Assembly: GCF_017696315.1 (NCBI RefSeq)
Contig: NZ_JAAORJ010000001.1
Coordinates: forward strand, 16,452-80,451
Direction of reading: 5' to 3'
DNA from: Prochlorococcus marinus XMU1412
Lineage (GTDB): Bacteria > Cyanobacteriota > Cyanobacteriia > PCC-6307 > Cyanobiaceae
DNA: 64,000 nucleotides
Below, piece by piece: positions 27,857 to 38,620 of the stretch; the stretch's first letter is position 1, and each line of letters starts with the position of its first letter. The notes under the pieces are model-generated. The model worked only from the letters and a program-made list of their open reading frames with translations, was not told the origin of the DNA and made no database searches. The translations under genes were made by a program, and so were the position numbers.

Positions 27857-30517
27857 ATGAAATCTCAAATAATAAAAAAAATAGTTACTGGAGAAGAGAT
27901 AAGAAATGCTTTTTTAAAGTTTTACAGTGAAAAATTACATAAAATCATTCCTAGTGCATCTTTGATTCCAGATGATCCTACGGTTATGCTCACAATCGCT
28001 GGAATGCTACCTTTTAAACCAGTTTTTTTAGGTTTAAAAGAAAGACCATCAAAAAGGGCTACATCTAGCCAAAAGTGCATCAGAACAAATGATATAGAAA
28101 ACGTTGGAGTTACAGCTAGACATCATACTTTTTTTGAAATGCTCGGAAATTTTTCTTTTGGTGATTATTTTAAACGAGAGGCTATTCAATGGGCTTGGGA
28201 ATTAGTTACTAATATTTATCAACTTTCTGTTGAAAATATAATTGTGAGTGTTTTTCACGAAGATGAAGAGTCTGCAAAAATTTGGAGAGATGAAATTGGT
28301 ATTCATCCAGATAGGATAGTGAAACTAGGCGAGGAAGATAATTTTTGGTCATCTGGCAAAACAGGTCCATGTGGACCTTGTTCAGAACTTTATTATGATT
28401 TTCATCCTGAAAAGGGTCTGCAGAATATTGATTTAGAAGATGGAGATCGTTTTATTGAATTTTATAATCTTGTTTTTATGCAATATAATCGTGATCCTAA
28501 TGGAAAATTGACAGATTTAAAATTTAAAAATATTGATACAGGCATGGGTCTTGAAAGGATGGCTCAAATACTACAAAAAAAGCAAAATAATTATGAGACA
28601 GATTTAATTTTTCCTATCATTCAAAAAATTTGTGAGATTGCAAATATTGATTATTTTTCTTCAGATGATAAAAACAAAATTTCTTTAAAAATCATTGGTG
28701 ATCATACAAGAGCTGTTATTCATTTAATTTCTGATGGAGTAGCAGCAAGTAATCTCGGCAGGGGGTATATATTAAGAAGGCTTATTAGAAGAATGGTCAG
28801 ACATGGGAGATTATTAGGTATAACAAATGAATTTTTGCCTCATATTGCTACTGTCGGGATCAATTTAATGCAAAATAATTATCCTGATTTAAAAAATAAT
28901 AATGATTTAATTTTGAATGAGATAAAAATTGAAGAAATAAGATTTAGGGAAACTCTTGAAAGAGGTGAGAAATTGCTAGATGAGATAATTTCTTCAGGCC
29001 AGAAATTAATTTCTGGTTTTAAAGCTTTTGAACTCTATGATACTTATGGATTTCCTTTAGAACTTACTGTAGAAATTGCAGAAGAAAATAGTATCAGTGT
29101 AGATGTAAAGGGTTTTGAAGAAGAAATGAATGCACAAAAAGAGAGAGCTAAAGCTGCTTCAAATAATATTGATTTGACATTAGAGGGATCATTAGAGCGA
29201 GAAATAGATCTTTTTAACAAAACTGTTTTTAATGGTTATGATTCACTTCTTTCCGAAGCTGAAATAAAGGGTATATTCTTGGATTCAACATTAGTTAAGC
29301 AAGCAAGTGAAGGTCAGAAAGTTTTAATTGTTCTTGATAAAACCACTTTTTATGGAGAATCTGGCGGGCAAGTTGGTGATATTGGAACGATATTTTCAAA
29401 AGATGTTGAGGTCTTGGTAAATAATGTTATGCGAAAGAAAAATGTTTTTTTACATTATGGAACTATCAAAAAAGGAATATTAACTATTGGACAAATAGTT
29501 AATACTAATGTTAGCTGCTCTAATAGAGCTAAGGCTGCTGCAAATCATACAGCTACTCATTTATTACAATCTGCACTTAAATCAGTTGTTGATGAAAGTG
29601 TTGGACAAAAAGGTTCATTAGTAGCCTTTAATAAATTACGATTTGACTTTAATTCCTCTAATCCTATTTCTAAAGATCAAATTTCTAAGATTGAGACTTT
29701 AGTTAACTCATGGATTATGGAAAATCATGCCCTAGAAATAAAAAATATGTCTAAGAGTGAGGCTCTTGAAAAGGGTGCAGTCGCCATGTTTGGAGAAAAA
29801 TATGATGATGAGGTGCGCGTTGTTAATGTACCAGGAGTTTCAATGGAACTTTGCGGTGGCACACATGTTAAAAATACATCTGAATTAGGTTCTTTCAAAA
29901 TAATTAGTGAAGAAGGAATCTCAGCCGGAGTAAGAAGAATCGAAGCATTATCAGGCCAATCAGCATTTGACTATTTCAGTGATAGAAATGCTTTAGTAAA
30001 CAAACTAAGTGATTTGTTAAAAGCAAATCCTAATCAACTTTTTGAAAGGGTTAATAATTTGCAAGCAGAGCTTATTAATAAGAATAAAGAGATACAAAAA
30101 ATGAAAGATGAAATTGCATATTTTAAATACTCTTCTATAAAATCATCCGCAGAAATAGTAAATTCTTTTTCAATTTTAGTAAATCAGATTGATGGCTTAG
30201 ATGGAAATTCTTTGCAATCTGCAGCACTTAATTTAACTTCTCATTTGGGAAATAAAGCAATAGTGATTCTTGGAGGAATACCAAATCCAAAAAATAGAAA
30301 GTTGTTATTTGTAGTTTCTTTAGGTGATGATGCAGTAAAAATAGGATTGCATGCAGGTAAATTAATTAATGAGATTGCAAGAATTTGTTCGGGAGGTGGT
30401 GGAGGAAAGCCTAACTTTGCTCAAGCAGGTGCTAAAGATATTGATAAGTTAAGTGATGCTTTAGATTATGCTAAAAATTATTTGCAAAAAACATTAGCTA
30501 GTCATTCTGATAAATAA
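27857..30517 (+). CDS. alaS: Alanyl-tRNA synthetase
   Basis: Charges tRNA-Ala and hydrolyses mischarged Ser/Gly-tRNA-Ala. The catalytic domain begins with IRNAFLKFY and contains the class II motif 2 region [11 protein letters not shown] and motif 3 GMGLERMA. The editing domain has NHTATHLL and later ELCGGTH, the zinc-binding site (HxxxH...CxxxH). The C-Ala region ends in [17 protein letters not shown], a family signature. There are 886 residues, which is normal. It is convergent with speA with a 16-base overlap. Confidence 0.97.
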   Translation: MKSQIIKKIVTGEEIRNAFLKFYSEKLHKIIPSASLIPDDPTVMLTIAGMLPFKPVFLGLKERPSKRATSSQKCIRTNDIENVGVTARHHTFFEMLGNFSFGDYFKREAIQWAWELVTNIYQLSVENIIVSVFHEDEESAKIWRDEIGIHPDRIVKLGEEDNFWSSGKTGPCGPCSELYYDFHPEKGLQNIDLEDGDRFIEFYNLVFMQYNRDPNGKLTDLKFKNIDTGMGLERMAQILQKKQNNYETDLIFPIIQKICEIANIDYFSSDDKNKISLKIIGDHTRAVIHLISDGVAASNLGRGYILRRLIRRMVRHGRLLGITNEFLPHIATVGINLMQNNYPDLKNNNDLILNEIKIEEIRFRETLERGEKLLDEIISSGQKLISGFKAFELYDTYGFPLELTVEIAEENSISVDVKGFEEEMNAQKERAKAASNNIDLTLEGSLEREIDLFNKTVFNGYDSLLSEAEIKGIFLDSTLVKQASEGQKVLIVLDKTTFYGESGGQVGDIGTIFSKDVEVLVNNVMRKKNVFLHYGTIKKGILTIGQIVNTNVSCSNRAKAAANHTATHLLQSALKSVVDESVGQKGSLVAFNKLRFDFNSSNPISKDQISKIETLVNSWIMENHALEIKNMSKSEALEKGAVAMFGEKYDDEVRVVNVPGVSMELCGGTHVKNTSELGSFKIISEEGISAGVRRIEALSGQSAFDYFSDRNALVNKLSDLLKANPNQLFERVNNLQAELINKNKEIQKMKDEIAYFKYSSIKSSAEIVNSFSILVNQIDGLDGNSLQSAALNLTSHLGNKAIVILGGIPNPKNRKLLFVVSLGDDAVKIGLHAGKLINEIARICSGGGGGKPNFAQAGAKDIDKLSDALDYAKNYLQKTLASHSDK

Positions 30518-32448
30518 CTACTTTTTCTGAGACTAATTTCGATTTGATCCATTAATTTCCTTGCTTCTTCAATAGTTAATTTTTTTTGATCAATTGCTGA
30601 TTCAGTATTAATTCTTATAGATTCAACCAAAGAAGCTGAACTGTAATCTAATAATTGTAAAATTTCAGATTTACTGTCCTCTTTAATAATATTTTTGACC
30701 TTATATGAATTATCTTGATTTATGTCTATATGAACAACGTTGGTACTGCCAAATAAATTGTGCAAGTTTCCTAATGCTTCTTGATAGGCTCCAGTCATAA
30801 AAATTCCAATTAGGTAATCTTTATCTTCTTCTGGCTTATGCAAATTTAGTAGTGATTTAGTTTTTCCATTATCAATAAAATTATTTAGTTTCCCATCTGA
30901 ATCACAAGTTAAATCTGCAAAGTTGCCTTTGCAGAACGGCTCCTCTAAGTGCCTATGTATTGGTACTATTGGAAAAATCTGATTTATTGCCCAGCTATCA
31001 GGAATAGATTTAAAGATAGATAAATTTGCATAATAAGTTGATGCAAGAGTTTCTGTAATTTCAGATAAATCAGGGTGATTGATTTCATCATTATTCAGGT
31101 TATTAGAAATTTCTTTTGCGCAAGCCCAAGTAAGTTCTTCTGCATAAGCTCTTTCTGCCAAACTTAAAAACCCTAATCTAAAAGCGACTAAGCAATCTTC
31201 TTTAAACTTTTTTGCATCATTCCATAGTTCAATTATTTGAGATAAATTTATTTTTTTATTTTTAAGTTTTTTTAATTCATAAAAAGTATCAAGTAAATTT
31301 GAAATTATTAATTGTTGATTTTTTTTATCAAAAATTTGTAGTTTGGAACTGACATGACTTGTTCCTAAGACATTAAAAATTAAAACTGAACAATGACTAA
31401 TTATTGCTCTTCCACTTTCTGAGATTATGGTTGGATGCTTGATATTATTTAATTCACATGAATCCTTAATAGTTGCAATTACATCGTTAGCATAATTTTG
31501 GAGAGAATAATTAGTAGAAGTGTTGGAGGAGGTTTTAGTTCCATCAAAATCTATTCCTAATCCACCCCCAACGTCGATATATTGCATTGGGGCTCCTAGT
31601 TTGCATAGTTCAACATATATTTGACTCGCTTCTTGTAATGCGTCTTTGATCACAGCAATATCACTTATTTGACTGCCTATATGAAAATGGAGCAATTTCA
31701 TTTCGTTTATAAGATTTGCTTCTTTTAGTTCTTTTATTGTCAACATAATTTCTGGGATTGATAATCCAAATTTGGAATTATCTCCAATAGATTTACCCCA
31801 CCTACCACTACTTTTACTTGATAACTTTGCTCTAATTCCTATCAATGGAGTCGAGTTAAGTTCTTGAACTGCTTGAATAATTCTTTTTACCTCATCTCGT
31901 TGTTCAATAACTATTATTGGATTTTTGCCGAGTTTTCTGGCCAAAGTAGCAATCTCAATATATTTTTTATCTTTATATCCGTTGCATATTAATAATGAAT
32001 TTTGGTTTTCAAGAAGTGCAAGGCCAATTAATAGTTCTGATTTACTTCCTACTTCTAAACCAAAATTCCATTGGCTACCAAACTCTATTATCTTTTCTAG
32101 GACATTTTTCTGTTGATTACATTTGACAGGAAAAACGCCTTGATAAATGTTCTTATATTTATAGGTTTTTATTGCTTTTAAAAAAGAGTCATGTAATGCA
32201 TTTATTCGATCTTTCAAGATATCATTAAATCTTATGATTAATGGAGGATTTATTTCTCTACTCTTAAGTTCTTTGACAAGCTTAAAAAGATCGATCTTAT
32301 TTTCAGATTTTATATCTTTAGTTACTGATATATTCCCTTTGGAATTTATAGAAAAATATTTATCTCCCCATTTGTCTATGTTATAAGTCGCAATACTATC
32401 TTTAATAGTCCAAATATTTTTTAATTTTTTCTGCTCAAAATTGGTCAA
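30502..32448 (-). CDS. speA: Biosynthetic arginine decarboxylase SpeA
   Basis: PLP-dependent enzyme making agmatine from arginine for polyamine synthesis. The family's long form (648 residues) has [16 protein letters not shown] with the PLP lysine near residue 104, then [27 protein letters not shown] and ESGRAI. In the C-terminal half the active-site region [18 protein letters not shown] is visible. The length and motifs separate it from shorter lysine/ornithine enzymes. The 3' end overlaps alaS by 16 bases. Confidence 0.94.
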   Translation of the reverse strand: MTNFEQKKLKNIWTIKDSIATYNIDKWGDKYFSINSKGNISVTKDIKSENKIDLFKLVKELKSREINPPLIIRFNDILKDRINALHDSFLKAIKTYKYKNIYQGVFPVKCNQQKNVLEKIIEFGSQWNFGLEVGSKSELLIGLALLENQNSLLICNGYKDKKYIEIATLARKLGKNPIIVIEQRDEVKRIIQAVQELNSTPLIGIRAKLSSKSSGRWGKSIGDNSKFGLSIPEIMLTIKELKEANLINEMKLLHFHIGSQISDIAVIKDALQEASQIYVELCKLGAPMQYIDVGGGLGIDFDGTKTSSNTSTNYSLQNYANDVIATIKDSCELNNIKHPTIISESGRAIISHCSVLIFNVLGTSHVSSKLQIFDKKNQQLIISNLLDTFYELKKLKNKKINLSQIIELWNDAKKFKEDCLVAFRLGFLSLAERAYAEELTWACAKEISNNLNNDEINHPDLSEITETLASTYYANLSIFKSIPDSWAINQIFPIVPIHRHLEEPFCKGNFADLTCDSDGKLNNFIDNGKTKSLLNLHKPEEDKDYLIGIFMTGAYQEALGNLHNLFGSTNVVHIDINQDNSYKVKNIIKEDSKSEILQLLDYSSASLVESIRINTESAIDQKKLTIEEARKLMDQIEISLRKSSYLSE

Positions 32449-32545
32449 TTTATGTCTTAGTAATTAATAAATGTTTTTGAAAATAACTCAAAACAATATC
32501 TTTTATTTTAATGATTACTTGCCAAGTTACCACCCAAAAGTTGAA

Positions 32546-32551
32546 TATACA
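32546..32551 (+). promoter_or_regulatory. Candidate -10 box for ndk
   Basis: TATACA lies 19 bases upstream of the ndk start in the 122-base divergent gap with speA. No good -35 sits at standard spacing, so support is weak. Confidence 0.3.
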
Positions 32552-32570
32552 TAGAGTGATTATTAACTAA

Positions 32571-33029
32571 ATGACCCAAGAGAGAACCTTTATTGCAATT
32601 AAACCGGATGGAGTTCAAAGAGGATATGTTTCTGAGATTATTGGCAGATTTGAAAAAAAAGGATTTAAATTGGTTGGATTAAAGCAATTAATTCCTTCAA
32701 AAGAACTTGCTCAAAATCATTATGGAGTACATAGAGAAAGACCCTTTTTTGGTGATTTAGTAGACTTTATTTCAAGTGGTCCTGTTGTAGCAATGGTGTG
32801 GGAAGGCGAAGGAGTTATTTTGAGTGCTAGAAAACTAATAGGTGCAACAAAACCTCTGGAAGCAGAGCCTGGAACAATTAGAGGTGATTTAGCTATTGAT
32901 ATTGGGAGGAATATTATTCATGGTTCTGATGGAGAAGATACAGCAAAATTTGAAATTGATCTATGGTTTAACGAAGAGGAACTATGTGAGTGGGAAACTT
33001 CTGATTCGAAATGGCGATCTGAAAATTAA
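32571..33029 (+). CDS. ndk: Nucleoside-diphosphate kinase
   Basis: Balances NTP pools by transferring the gamma phosphate between nucleotides through a phospho-histidine. The family start [15 protein letters not shown] with the Lys, the middle [13 protein letters not shown], and the catalytic histidine in [16 protein letters not shown] are all seen. There are 152 residues, which is the standard bacterial length. It is convergent with the ThiO-like gene (3 bases between stops). Confidence 0.96.
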   Translation: MTQERTFIAIKPDGVQRGYVSEIIGRFEKKGFKLVGLKQLIPSKELAQNHYGVHRERPFFGDLVDFISSGPVVAMVWEGEGVILSARKLIGATKPLEAEPGTIRGDLAIDIGRNIIHGSDGEDTAKFEIDLWFNEEELCEWETSDSKWRSEN

Positions 33030-33032
33030 AAT

Positions 33033-34142
33033 TTAAATCGCAAATCTATCTAAACTAAATTTTTCTAAAAAGCTTTTTTCTATTTCGTTGAGATTTTTAT
33101 TTTGAACTATTTTCAAAAGAAGATCACTTGTTATTGCAGAAAATAAAACTCCATTTCTGTAATGTCCTGTAGCTATAAAAAGATTTTCAATTTTTGATTT
33201 TCCAATTATTGGTTTCAGATCTGGTGTGCAAGGTCTAAATCCCCACCAATGTTCCATTTGTGGCCAATTAATAGCTTCTGGTAATAAGGAGCGAATGCCT
33301 TCTTGCAGTTGCTTTATTCCATTAGGAGTATTACCCTGATTAAATTTTGAATCTTTTTCAACTGTCGCTCCAACTATGATAAGTCCATCATCACGGGGAA
33401 CTAGATAAATTTTTGGGCCAAAAATAACTCTTTTCAAAAAATTTGTTGGACCTTGTATTGAAAGCATTTGTCCCTTTACAGGAAAGACTGGAATCTTATT
33501 AAAAATTTTTTTACTCCAAGCACCGCTGCAAATAATTGCTTTTTCGCAGTTAATTTTTTTTATTTCCCCAGTGGCACATAAAACTCTTACGCCTGTAATT
33601 TTGTTTTTCTCGAATGTCAAATCCTCTACTTCTGATCCTTCTTGAAACTCGACTCCATTCAAGGAGCATGCTCTCTCAAGAGCACGCATCAGTTTTCTTC
33701 GATTATCTATTTGACCATCTTGTTCAAAAAGTAAACCATGTTTCCAAATAGAATTCATTCCATTGATTTCTGTTTGAAGATCTTTGTGATTTAAATATTT
33801 TCCATATTCATAAGTGGGAAACTCTTCAAGATCTTCTTTGTTTTTAAAAGGAACTACTATGCCACATTTTTTTAAACCGCATTTAATATTACTATCTTGT
33901 TCAATACTTTGTATCCACTTTGGAATTAGATTTTGACTTTCTTGGCCAAATTTTAGTAATTCATCTTCGAGCCCTTCGGCATGAGTAGCTAACATTCCTG
34001 CAGCAACAAATCCAGCTGATTCATTTCTGTTTTTGCTTAAAACTAAAACTTTGAAGTTATTTCTAGAAAATTCATAAGCAATAGATAATCCTAAAAGTCC
34101 ACCTCCAATGATTAATATTGAATTTTTGGTTTCTTGTGCCAT
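33033..34142 (-). CDS. FAD-dependent glycine/D-amino-acid oxidase family (ThiO-like)
   Basis: A DAO-family flavoenzyme of 369 residues with the FAD motif GGGLLGLSIAYEF near residue 13, an interior RVLCATGEI stretch and GAWSKK, and the C-terminal GFRPCTPDLKPIIG and GHYRNGVLFS segments typical of the family. In cyanobacteria the nearest known type is glycine oxidase ThiO, which makes the imine used for the thiazole part of thiamine. That substrate is inferred and other D- or N-substituted amino acids are possible. It stands alone, divergent from gatB (79 bases between starts). Confidence 0.8.
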   Translation of the reverse strand: MAQETKNSILIIGGGLLGLSIAYEFSRNNFKVLVLSKNRNESAGFVAAGMLATHAEGLEDELLKFGQESQNLIPKWIQSIEQDSNIKCGLKKCGIVVPFKNKEDLEEFPTYEYGKYLNHKDLQTEINGMNSIWKHGLLFEQDGQIDNRRKLMRALERACSLNGVEFQEGSEVEDLTFEKNKITGVRVLCATGEIKKINCEKAIICSGAWSKKIFNKIPVFPVKGQMLSIQGPTNFLKRVIFGPKIYLVPRDDGLIIVGATVEKDSKFNQGNTPNGIKQLQEGIRSLLPEAINWPQMEHWWGFRPCTPDLKPIIGKSKIENLFIATGHYRNGVLFSAITSDLLLKIVQNKNLNEIEKSFLEKFSLDRFAI

Positions 34143-34221
34143 TTAAAAATTAATATTTTTATTTGTGTTTTTGTCCTCTTTTCCTTTATATCCAATAATA
34201 TTAATAAAGAGACTTTTAATA

Positions 34222-35694
34222 ATGAACAATTTGGAATCTTGGGAAGCTGTGATTGGTTTGGAAACTCATGTACAGCTTAATACGAAAAGTAAAATATTCA
34301 CATCTGCGTCAACAGCTTTTGGTGATGCACCTAATACCCATATAGATCCTGTAGTTTGTGGTTTACCAGGAACTCTTCCAGTTCTGAATGAGACTGTTCT
34401 TGAGTATGCTGTAAAAACTTCGTTAGCATTAAATTTAAACGTTGCAGAACATTGTAAATTTGATAGAAAACAATATTTTTATCCTGATCTTCCTAAAAAT
34501 TATCAAATTTCACAATTTGATGAGCCACTAGCTGAAAATGGTTGGTTAGAGGTTGAAATAATTGAAAAGGACAAAGAACCTTATATCAAAAAAATTGGTA
34601 TAGAAAGGCTACATATGGAAGAAGACGCCGGAAAACTAGTCCATTCAGGAAGTGATAGATTAGCTGGCTCTAAGTATTCTTTAGTTGATTACAATCGTGC
34701 CGGAATAGCACTTTGTGAGATTGTAAGTAAACCAGATATTAGATCAGGTAAAGAGGCATCTGAATATGCTTCAGAGATTAGAAGAACAGTTAGATATCTA
34801 GGGGTATCAGACGGAAATATGCAAGAGGGTTCATTACGCTGCGATGTCAATATTTCAGTTAGAAAAGGACCTAATTCTCCTTTTGGTACCAAAGTGGAAA
34901 TAAAAAATATGAATTCATTTTCTGCAATTCAAAAGGCTTGTGATTATGAAATAGCCAGACAAATAGAAGTTTATGAAAATGGAGGAAAAATTTTCCAAGA
35001 AACAAGGTTATGGGATGAAGCTAAGCAATTAACGAAAAGTATGAGATTAAAAGAAGGTAGCAGTGATTATAGATATTTTCCTGATCCTGACTTAGGTCCA
35101 ATTGAAATAACAAAAGCCCAACAAGAAATATGGTTTAAAGAACTACCAGAATTACCTTCAAAGAAAAGATATAAATACGTAAGTCAATTTGGGTTGTCTG
35201 CATATGATGCAAGGGTAATTTCTGATGAAATAAGCATGGCAAACTTTTTTGAACAAACAGTAGCAAATGGTGCTGAGGCTAAACTAGCTTCAAATTGGGT
35301 AACAAGTGATATTGTGGGCTATTTAAAATCAAACAAACTAAGTTTTAGTGAATTAAAGCTTAGTCCTGAAAATCTTGCTGAAATGATCAACATGATTTCA
35401 AAAAATATAATTAGTGGAAAAATTGCAAAAGAAATTTTACCTGAACTTATTCAAAAAAATATTTCCCCGAAAAAATTAGTTGAAGAAAAAGGATTGGCAA
35501 TGATATCTGATTCTTCAAGTATTTCACCAATAATTGATGAACTTATAAATGAACATCCAAATGAAGTTCAAGCATTTAAAAATGGCAAAACTAAGTTACT
35601 TGGTTTTTTTGTTGGTCAACTTATGAAAAGAACAAAAGGTAAAGCTGACCCTAAACTTGCAAATAAACTTCTTATGGAAAAATTAAATAGCTAA
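34222..35694 (+). CDS. gatB: Aspartyl/glutamyl-tRNA amidotransferase subunit B
   Basis: Part of GatCAB, which turns Glu-tRNA-Gln (and Asp-tRNA-Asn) into the correctly charged form. The N-terminal block WEAVIGLETHVQL, then GLPGTLPVLN, KFDRKQYFYPDLPKNYQISQ with LHMEEDAGK, DYNRAGIALCEIVS, and SMRLKEGSSDYRYFPDPDL are all in place. The C-terminal YqeY-like helical region completes 490 residues. The ATG at 34222 starts right at the conserved N-terminus. An upstream in-frame start at 34165 would add 19 mostly hydrophobic residues that the family lacks, so it is rejected. Confidence 0.96.
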   Translation: MNNLESWEAVIGLETHVQLNTKSKIFTSASTAFGDAPNTHIDPVVCGLPGTLPVLNETVLEYAVKTSLALNLNVAEHCKFDRKQYFYPDLPKNYQISQFDEPLAENGWLEVEIIEKDKEPYIKKIGIERLHMEEDAGKLVHSGSDRLAGSKYSLVDYNRAGIALCEIVSKPDIRSGKEASEYASEIRRTVRYLGVSDGNMQEGSLRCDVNISVRKGPNSPFGTKVEIKNMNSFSAIQKACDYEIARQIEVYENGGKIFQETRLWDEAKQLTKSMRLKEGSSDYRYFPDPDLGPIEITKAQQEIWFKELPELPSKKRYKYVSQFGLSAYDARVISDEISMANFFEQTVANGAEAKLASNWVTSDIVGYLKSNKLSFSELKLSPENLAEMINMISKNIISGKIAKEILPELIQKNISPKKLVEEKGLAMISDSSSISPIIDELINEHPNEVQAFKNGKTKLLGFFVGQLMKRTKGKADPKLANKLLMEKLNS

Positions 35695-35697
35695 AGC

Positions 35698-36315
35698 TTA
35701 AAGAAGCTCTTTTATCGTATTGATCCATTTATTTTGATCATTTGAATTCTCTAAAATAATATCTGAGAATTTTCTTTTTTCTTCAAAACTTAATTGAAAA
35801 TTTATCAATTCAGATGCTTCTTTTTCGCTAATTTTATCTCTTGTGATAAGTCTGTTTTTTTGTATTTCTTCAGGACATTTAACTAACCATATTTCAGTGC
35901 AAATATCTTCAAATTTTGCTTCAAATAATAATGGAATAACCAATACTATAGTTTGATTATTTCTATATTGACTGCATTCTTCTATCATTCTTTCTTTAAT
36001 TAAGGGGTGAAGTAGTTTTTCAATCCATTTCTTGCTTGCTGAATGTTTAAAAATAATGTTCCTTAAAAGTTTTCTGTTTATTTCCCTTTCTGAATTGCTT
36101 TTATTATCAATAATTTTATTTCCAAAATAATCTAAAATTTTCTTATATCCATATGTGTTTGGTTTGATTAATTCTCTTGAAAAATGATCTGCATCTAATA
36201 TTGGTATGTTTTTATGTTTTCTTATGTAATTAGTTATGGTTGTCTTCCCACTTGCAATACCTCCTGTTAAACCAATCCTTCTTTGGTTGTTTTTTAATTT
36301 TTGAAGAATATCCAT
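35698..36315 (-). CDS. coaE: Dephospho-CoA kinase
   Basis: Last step of coenzyme A synthesis, phosphorylating the 3'-OH of dephospho-CoA. It has the P-loop GLTGGIASGKTTI near residue 18, DADHFSRELI in the substrate region, and VLVIPLLFEAKFE, all conserved in CoaE. There are 205 residues, which is normal. The stop codon is 3 bases after that of the convergent gatB. Confidence 0.94.
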   Translation of the reverse strand: MDILQKLKNNQRRIGLTGGIASGKTTITNYIRKHKNIPILDADHFSRELIKPNTYGYKKILDYFGNKIIDNKSNSEREINRKLLRNIIFKHSASKKWIEKLLHPLIKERMIEECSQYRNNQTIVLVIPLLFEAKFEDICTEIWLVKCPEEIQKNRLITRDKISEKEASELINFQLSFEEKRKFSDIILENSNDQNKWINTIKELL

Positions 36316-36391
36316 ATAATTAATAATAATCTAATTACTTAGTTTCTTTAGTATTAAAGAGTAGTTAGTATGAATTAAAATACCAAAAAGT

Positions 36392-37630
36392 TTGAGCCAG
36401 TTAGATTCCAGTTGGTCGTTTGTTGATGACAGTAAGCTAACACCCAAGGGGTTTCTTTTTGCTGGGATATCTGCTGGTTTAAAAGCTTCTAATAAAAAAG
36501 ATTTAGCACTAATACTCGCTCCAAAAGGAAGTATTTTTAGTGGGATGTTTACCCAATCAATAGTTCGAGCTTCTTGTGTGGATATTTGTGAGGAAAGGAT
36601 TAAAACAACTTCAGGTTTTGTAAGAGCAATACTAATTAATTCTGGTCAAGCAAATGCATGTACAGGAAATCTTGGCATTCAACATTTTCAAATTGCTACA
36701 GGAAAGATTGCGGAACTTTTAGGAATAAAAGAAGAAGAAGTTTTAATGTGCTCAACTGGTGTCATTGGTGTTCCAATACAAATAAATGATTTAGTAAAAA
36801 ATTTACCGAATTTAGTTAGTGATTTAAACGGTAATAATTTTAAAAATGCAGCAGAAGCAATTTTAACTACTGATTTGACTTTGAAAAAAGTGTCAATAGA
36901 GACGATTATTCAAGGTAGAAAAATAAAAATAGCAGGATTTGCAAAAGGTTCAGGAATGATTTACCCCAACATGGCTACAATGCTTGCTTTTCTAACCTGT
37001 GATGCGGGTATTCAAAAAGAAGAATGGGACAAAATGATTGCTATTGCGGTTCAAAAATCTTTTAATGCAATATCAGTTGATGGAGAGACAAGCACAAATG
37101 ATTCTTTTGTTGGAATAAATGCAGGCGAGAAAATTGAAAAAAGGTTTTTTCCAATGATTCAACAAGGGATTGATATTGTATGTCAGAACTTGGCAAAAAA
37201 TATTGCAAGGGATGGAGAGGGAGCAAATTGTTTATTAGAAGTTTTGGTTCAAGGAGCAAAAAATACAGATGATGCAATTATGCTCGCGAAATCTATTTGT
37301 AATTCTGCCTTGGTAAAAACTGCGATACATGGTTGTGATCCAAATTGGGGACGAATCATTTCTGCTGCAGGTAATTCTGGAGTTAAATTTAATTTAAATG
37401 ACGTTGACTTATATATAGGAAACGCCCACATTTTGGAAAAAGGCCAGTTAAATAAATATGATCCACAAAAAGTTACAGACTATATTAAGTCCAGAATGAA
37501 AGGTAGATATTTGGTAGATGATATTGTAAAAATTATGATTAATCTAAATTCTGGCGAATCGAAAGGCACAGCTTGGGGGTGCGATCTTTCTAAAAAATAT
37601 GTTGAAATAAATAGCGAATATACTACTTAA
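36392..37630 (+). CDS. argJ: Bifunctional ornithine acetyltransferase / N-acetylglutamate synthase ArgJ
   Basis: Moves an acetyl group from N-acetylornithine to glutamate in arginine synthesis (cyclic pathway). It is made as one chain that cleaves itself before the Thr of PNMATMLAF, which is present here in GSGMIYPNMATMLAF. Other family blocks: GIKEEEVLMCSTGVIG, DGETSTNDS, and CDPNWGRIISAAG. There are 412 residues, which is normal. The start is a TTG with no ATG close by. Whether it is mono- or bifunctional cannot be read. The 3' end overlaps the small membrane gene on the other strand by 8 bases. Confidence 0.94.
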   Translation: MSQLDSSWSFVDDSKLTPKGFLFAGISAGLKASNKKDLALILAPKGSIFSGMFTQSIVRASCVDICEERIKTTSGFVRAILINSGQANACTGNLGIQHFQIATGKIAELLGIKEEEVLMCSTGVIGVPIQINDLVKNLPNLVSDLNGNNFKNAAEAILTTDLTLKKVSIETIIQGRKIKIAGFAKGSGMIYPNMATMLAFLTCDAGIQKEEWDKMIAIAVQKSFNAISVDGETSTNDSFVGINAGEKIEKRFFPMIQQGIDIVCQNLAKNIARDGEGANCLLEVLVQGAKNTDDAIMLAKSICNSALVKTAIHGCDPNWGRIISAAGNSGVKFNLNDVDLYIGNAHILEKGQLNKYDPQKVTDYIKSRMKGRYLVDDIVKIMINLNSGESKGTAWGCDLSKKYVEINSEYTT

Positions 37631-37865
37631 GTTTTAGTAAATCTAATGGTAGATATTCATTAATATTGAGAAACAGTATTGTTAAAGTTCCAATTACAGA
37701 GCCTATAAAAGCTCCAAAAAAATTAACTAATAATCCAGATTGTCTAATTATTGCTTCTTCTTTTTTTTCTTCTTCAAAATTAGGAGAATCAACTACTTTT
37801 AAGCGCTTATTGGTTGTTGGTTGTTTAAGTTGTTGGTGTCGGATGAGGGCTTCGAAATCAGGCAT
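37623..37865 (-). CDS. Small single-span membrane protein downstream of ParA
   Basis: 80 residues from the ATG at 37865 (MPDFEALIRHQQLKQ), with a charged first half and one strong hydrophobic segment near the C-terminus (GLLVNFFGAFIGSVIGTLTILFLNI). A longer start at 37889 would add eight residues deeper inside the ParA coding region, so the shorter one is preferred. It overlaps the end of the orphan parA gene by 67 bases in another frame and the argJ end by 8 bases. No family is recognised. Overlap and order suggest it is translated with parA. Confidence 0.6.
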   Translation of the reverse strand: MPDFEALIRHQQLKQPTTNKRLKVVDSPNFEEEKKEEAIIRQSGLLVNFFGAFIGSVIGTLTILFLNINEYLPLDLLKLK

Positions 37866-38470
37866 GGAATTTGTGAGGCAATTGAACAATAAGCAGACCA
37901 GCCCGTCATTCGACGAGGATCTGATCTGCCTAAATCGTCTACAGCTTCAAATACAGCATTGCCAGAGGCTTCTGCTTTATCAAATGCTGAGAGTAAGGGT
38001 ATAAATGTATCAAAAACATATAAACCAAAATTTTCTAGAGCTGCTTTGGCTTGTTGCGCTGCTTTTTGCTGTCTAAAATCAACTTTTACTATAACTACAG
38101 CATGGTTAACTTTTAAGTTGCTTAATAAATTAGCTAGTTCAACAGTTAATTCTACTGATCTTGCTTTTGCAGTTGTAGGTAAGATAACTAAATCTGAACC
38201 ATACGCTAAGTGTTTAAGTTCTTCTTGATCACTGCTAGCTTGGCCATCAGTTATTACAATTTCTGATGATCTTGATGCTTTAGCAGCTGAATTGACGGGG
38301 AAAACTGGAAATGGAAGATTGCCTCTTGATGCGTATGCTAAAGCAGATCTATTCTTGTCGGCATCGACTATGCAAACTTTTTTACCTTCAGAATGCCAAA
38401 CACTTGCAAGGTGAATACTTGTACAGGTCTTGGCTACTCCCCCTTTTTGTCCGCAAACGGTAATGAACAA
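37799..38470 (-). CDS. Orphan ParA-family ATPase
   Basis: 223 residues of a MinD/ParA-type ATPase. The deviant Walker A GQKGGVAKTCTS is at 7-18, the second lysine and aspartate follow in VCIVDADKNRSAL, and the switch region is IVITDGQASS. The C-terminal part is helical and lysine-rich. No parB, parS or plasmid feature is near, so it is not a normal partition system. Orphan ParA proteins in cyanobacteria can position cellular bodies, which is only a possibility here. The start is a TTG. Confidence 0.82.
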   Translation of the reverse strand: MFITVCGQKGGVAKTCTSIHLASVWHSEGKKVCIVDADKNRSALAYASRGNLPFPVFPVNSAAKASRSSEIVITDGQASSDQEELKHLAYGSDLVILPTTAKARSVELTVELANLLSNLKVNHAVVIVKVDFRQQKAAQQAKAALENFGLYVFDTFIPLLSAFDKAEASGNAVFEAVDDLGRSDPRRMTGWSAYCSIASQIPCLISKPSSDTNNLNNQQPISA

Positions 38471-38620
38471 TTTTTTATTTTTATTTCTCTTACTTTGGAG
38501 AATAATTTCTTAATGTCAAGAGAAATTGATTTTTAATGCTTTAAAACTTATTTTTTGAAATATTTTAAAGAAGTTAATATTTTTAGATAACCTTATAAAG
38601 TTCCTTATTTAAATTGGCTA

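Noticed and set aside
34165-34221. Longer gatB start with a hydrophobic N-terminus
   Set aside because: GatB is a soluble protein and begins at the conserved block after ATG 34222. The extra 19 residues look like upstream non-coding sequence.
37799-38470. Plasmid partition system
   Set aside because: No ParB, parS repeats or replication gene is near; surrounding genes are chromosomal core genes.
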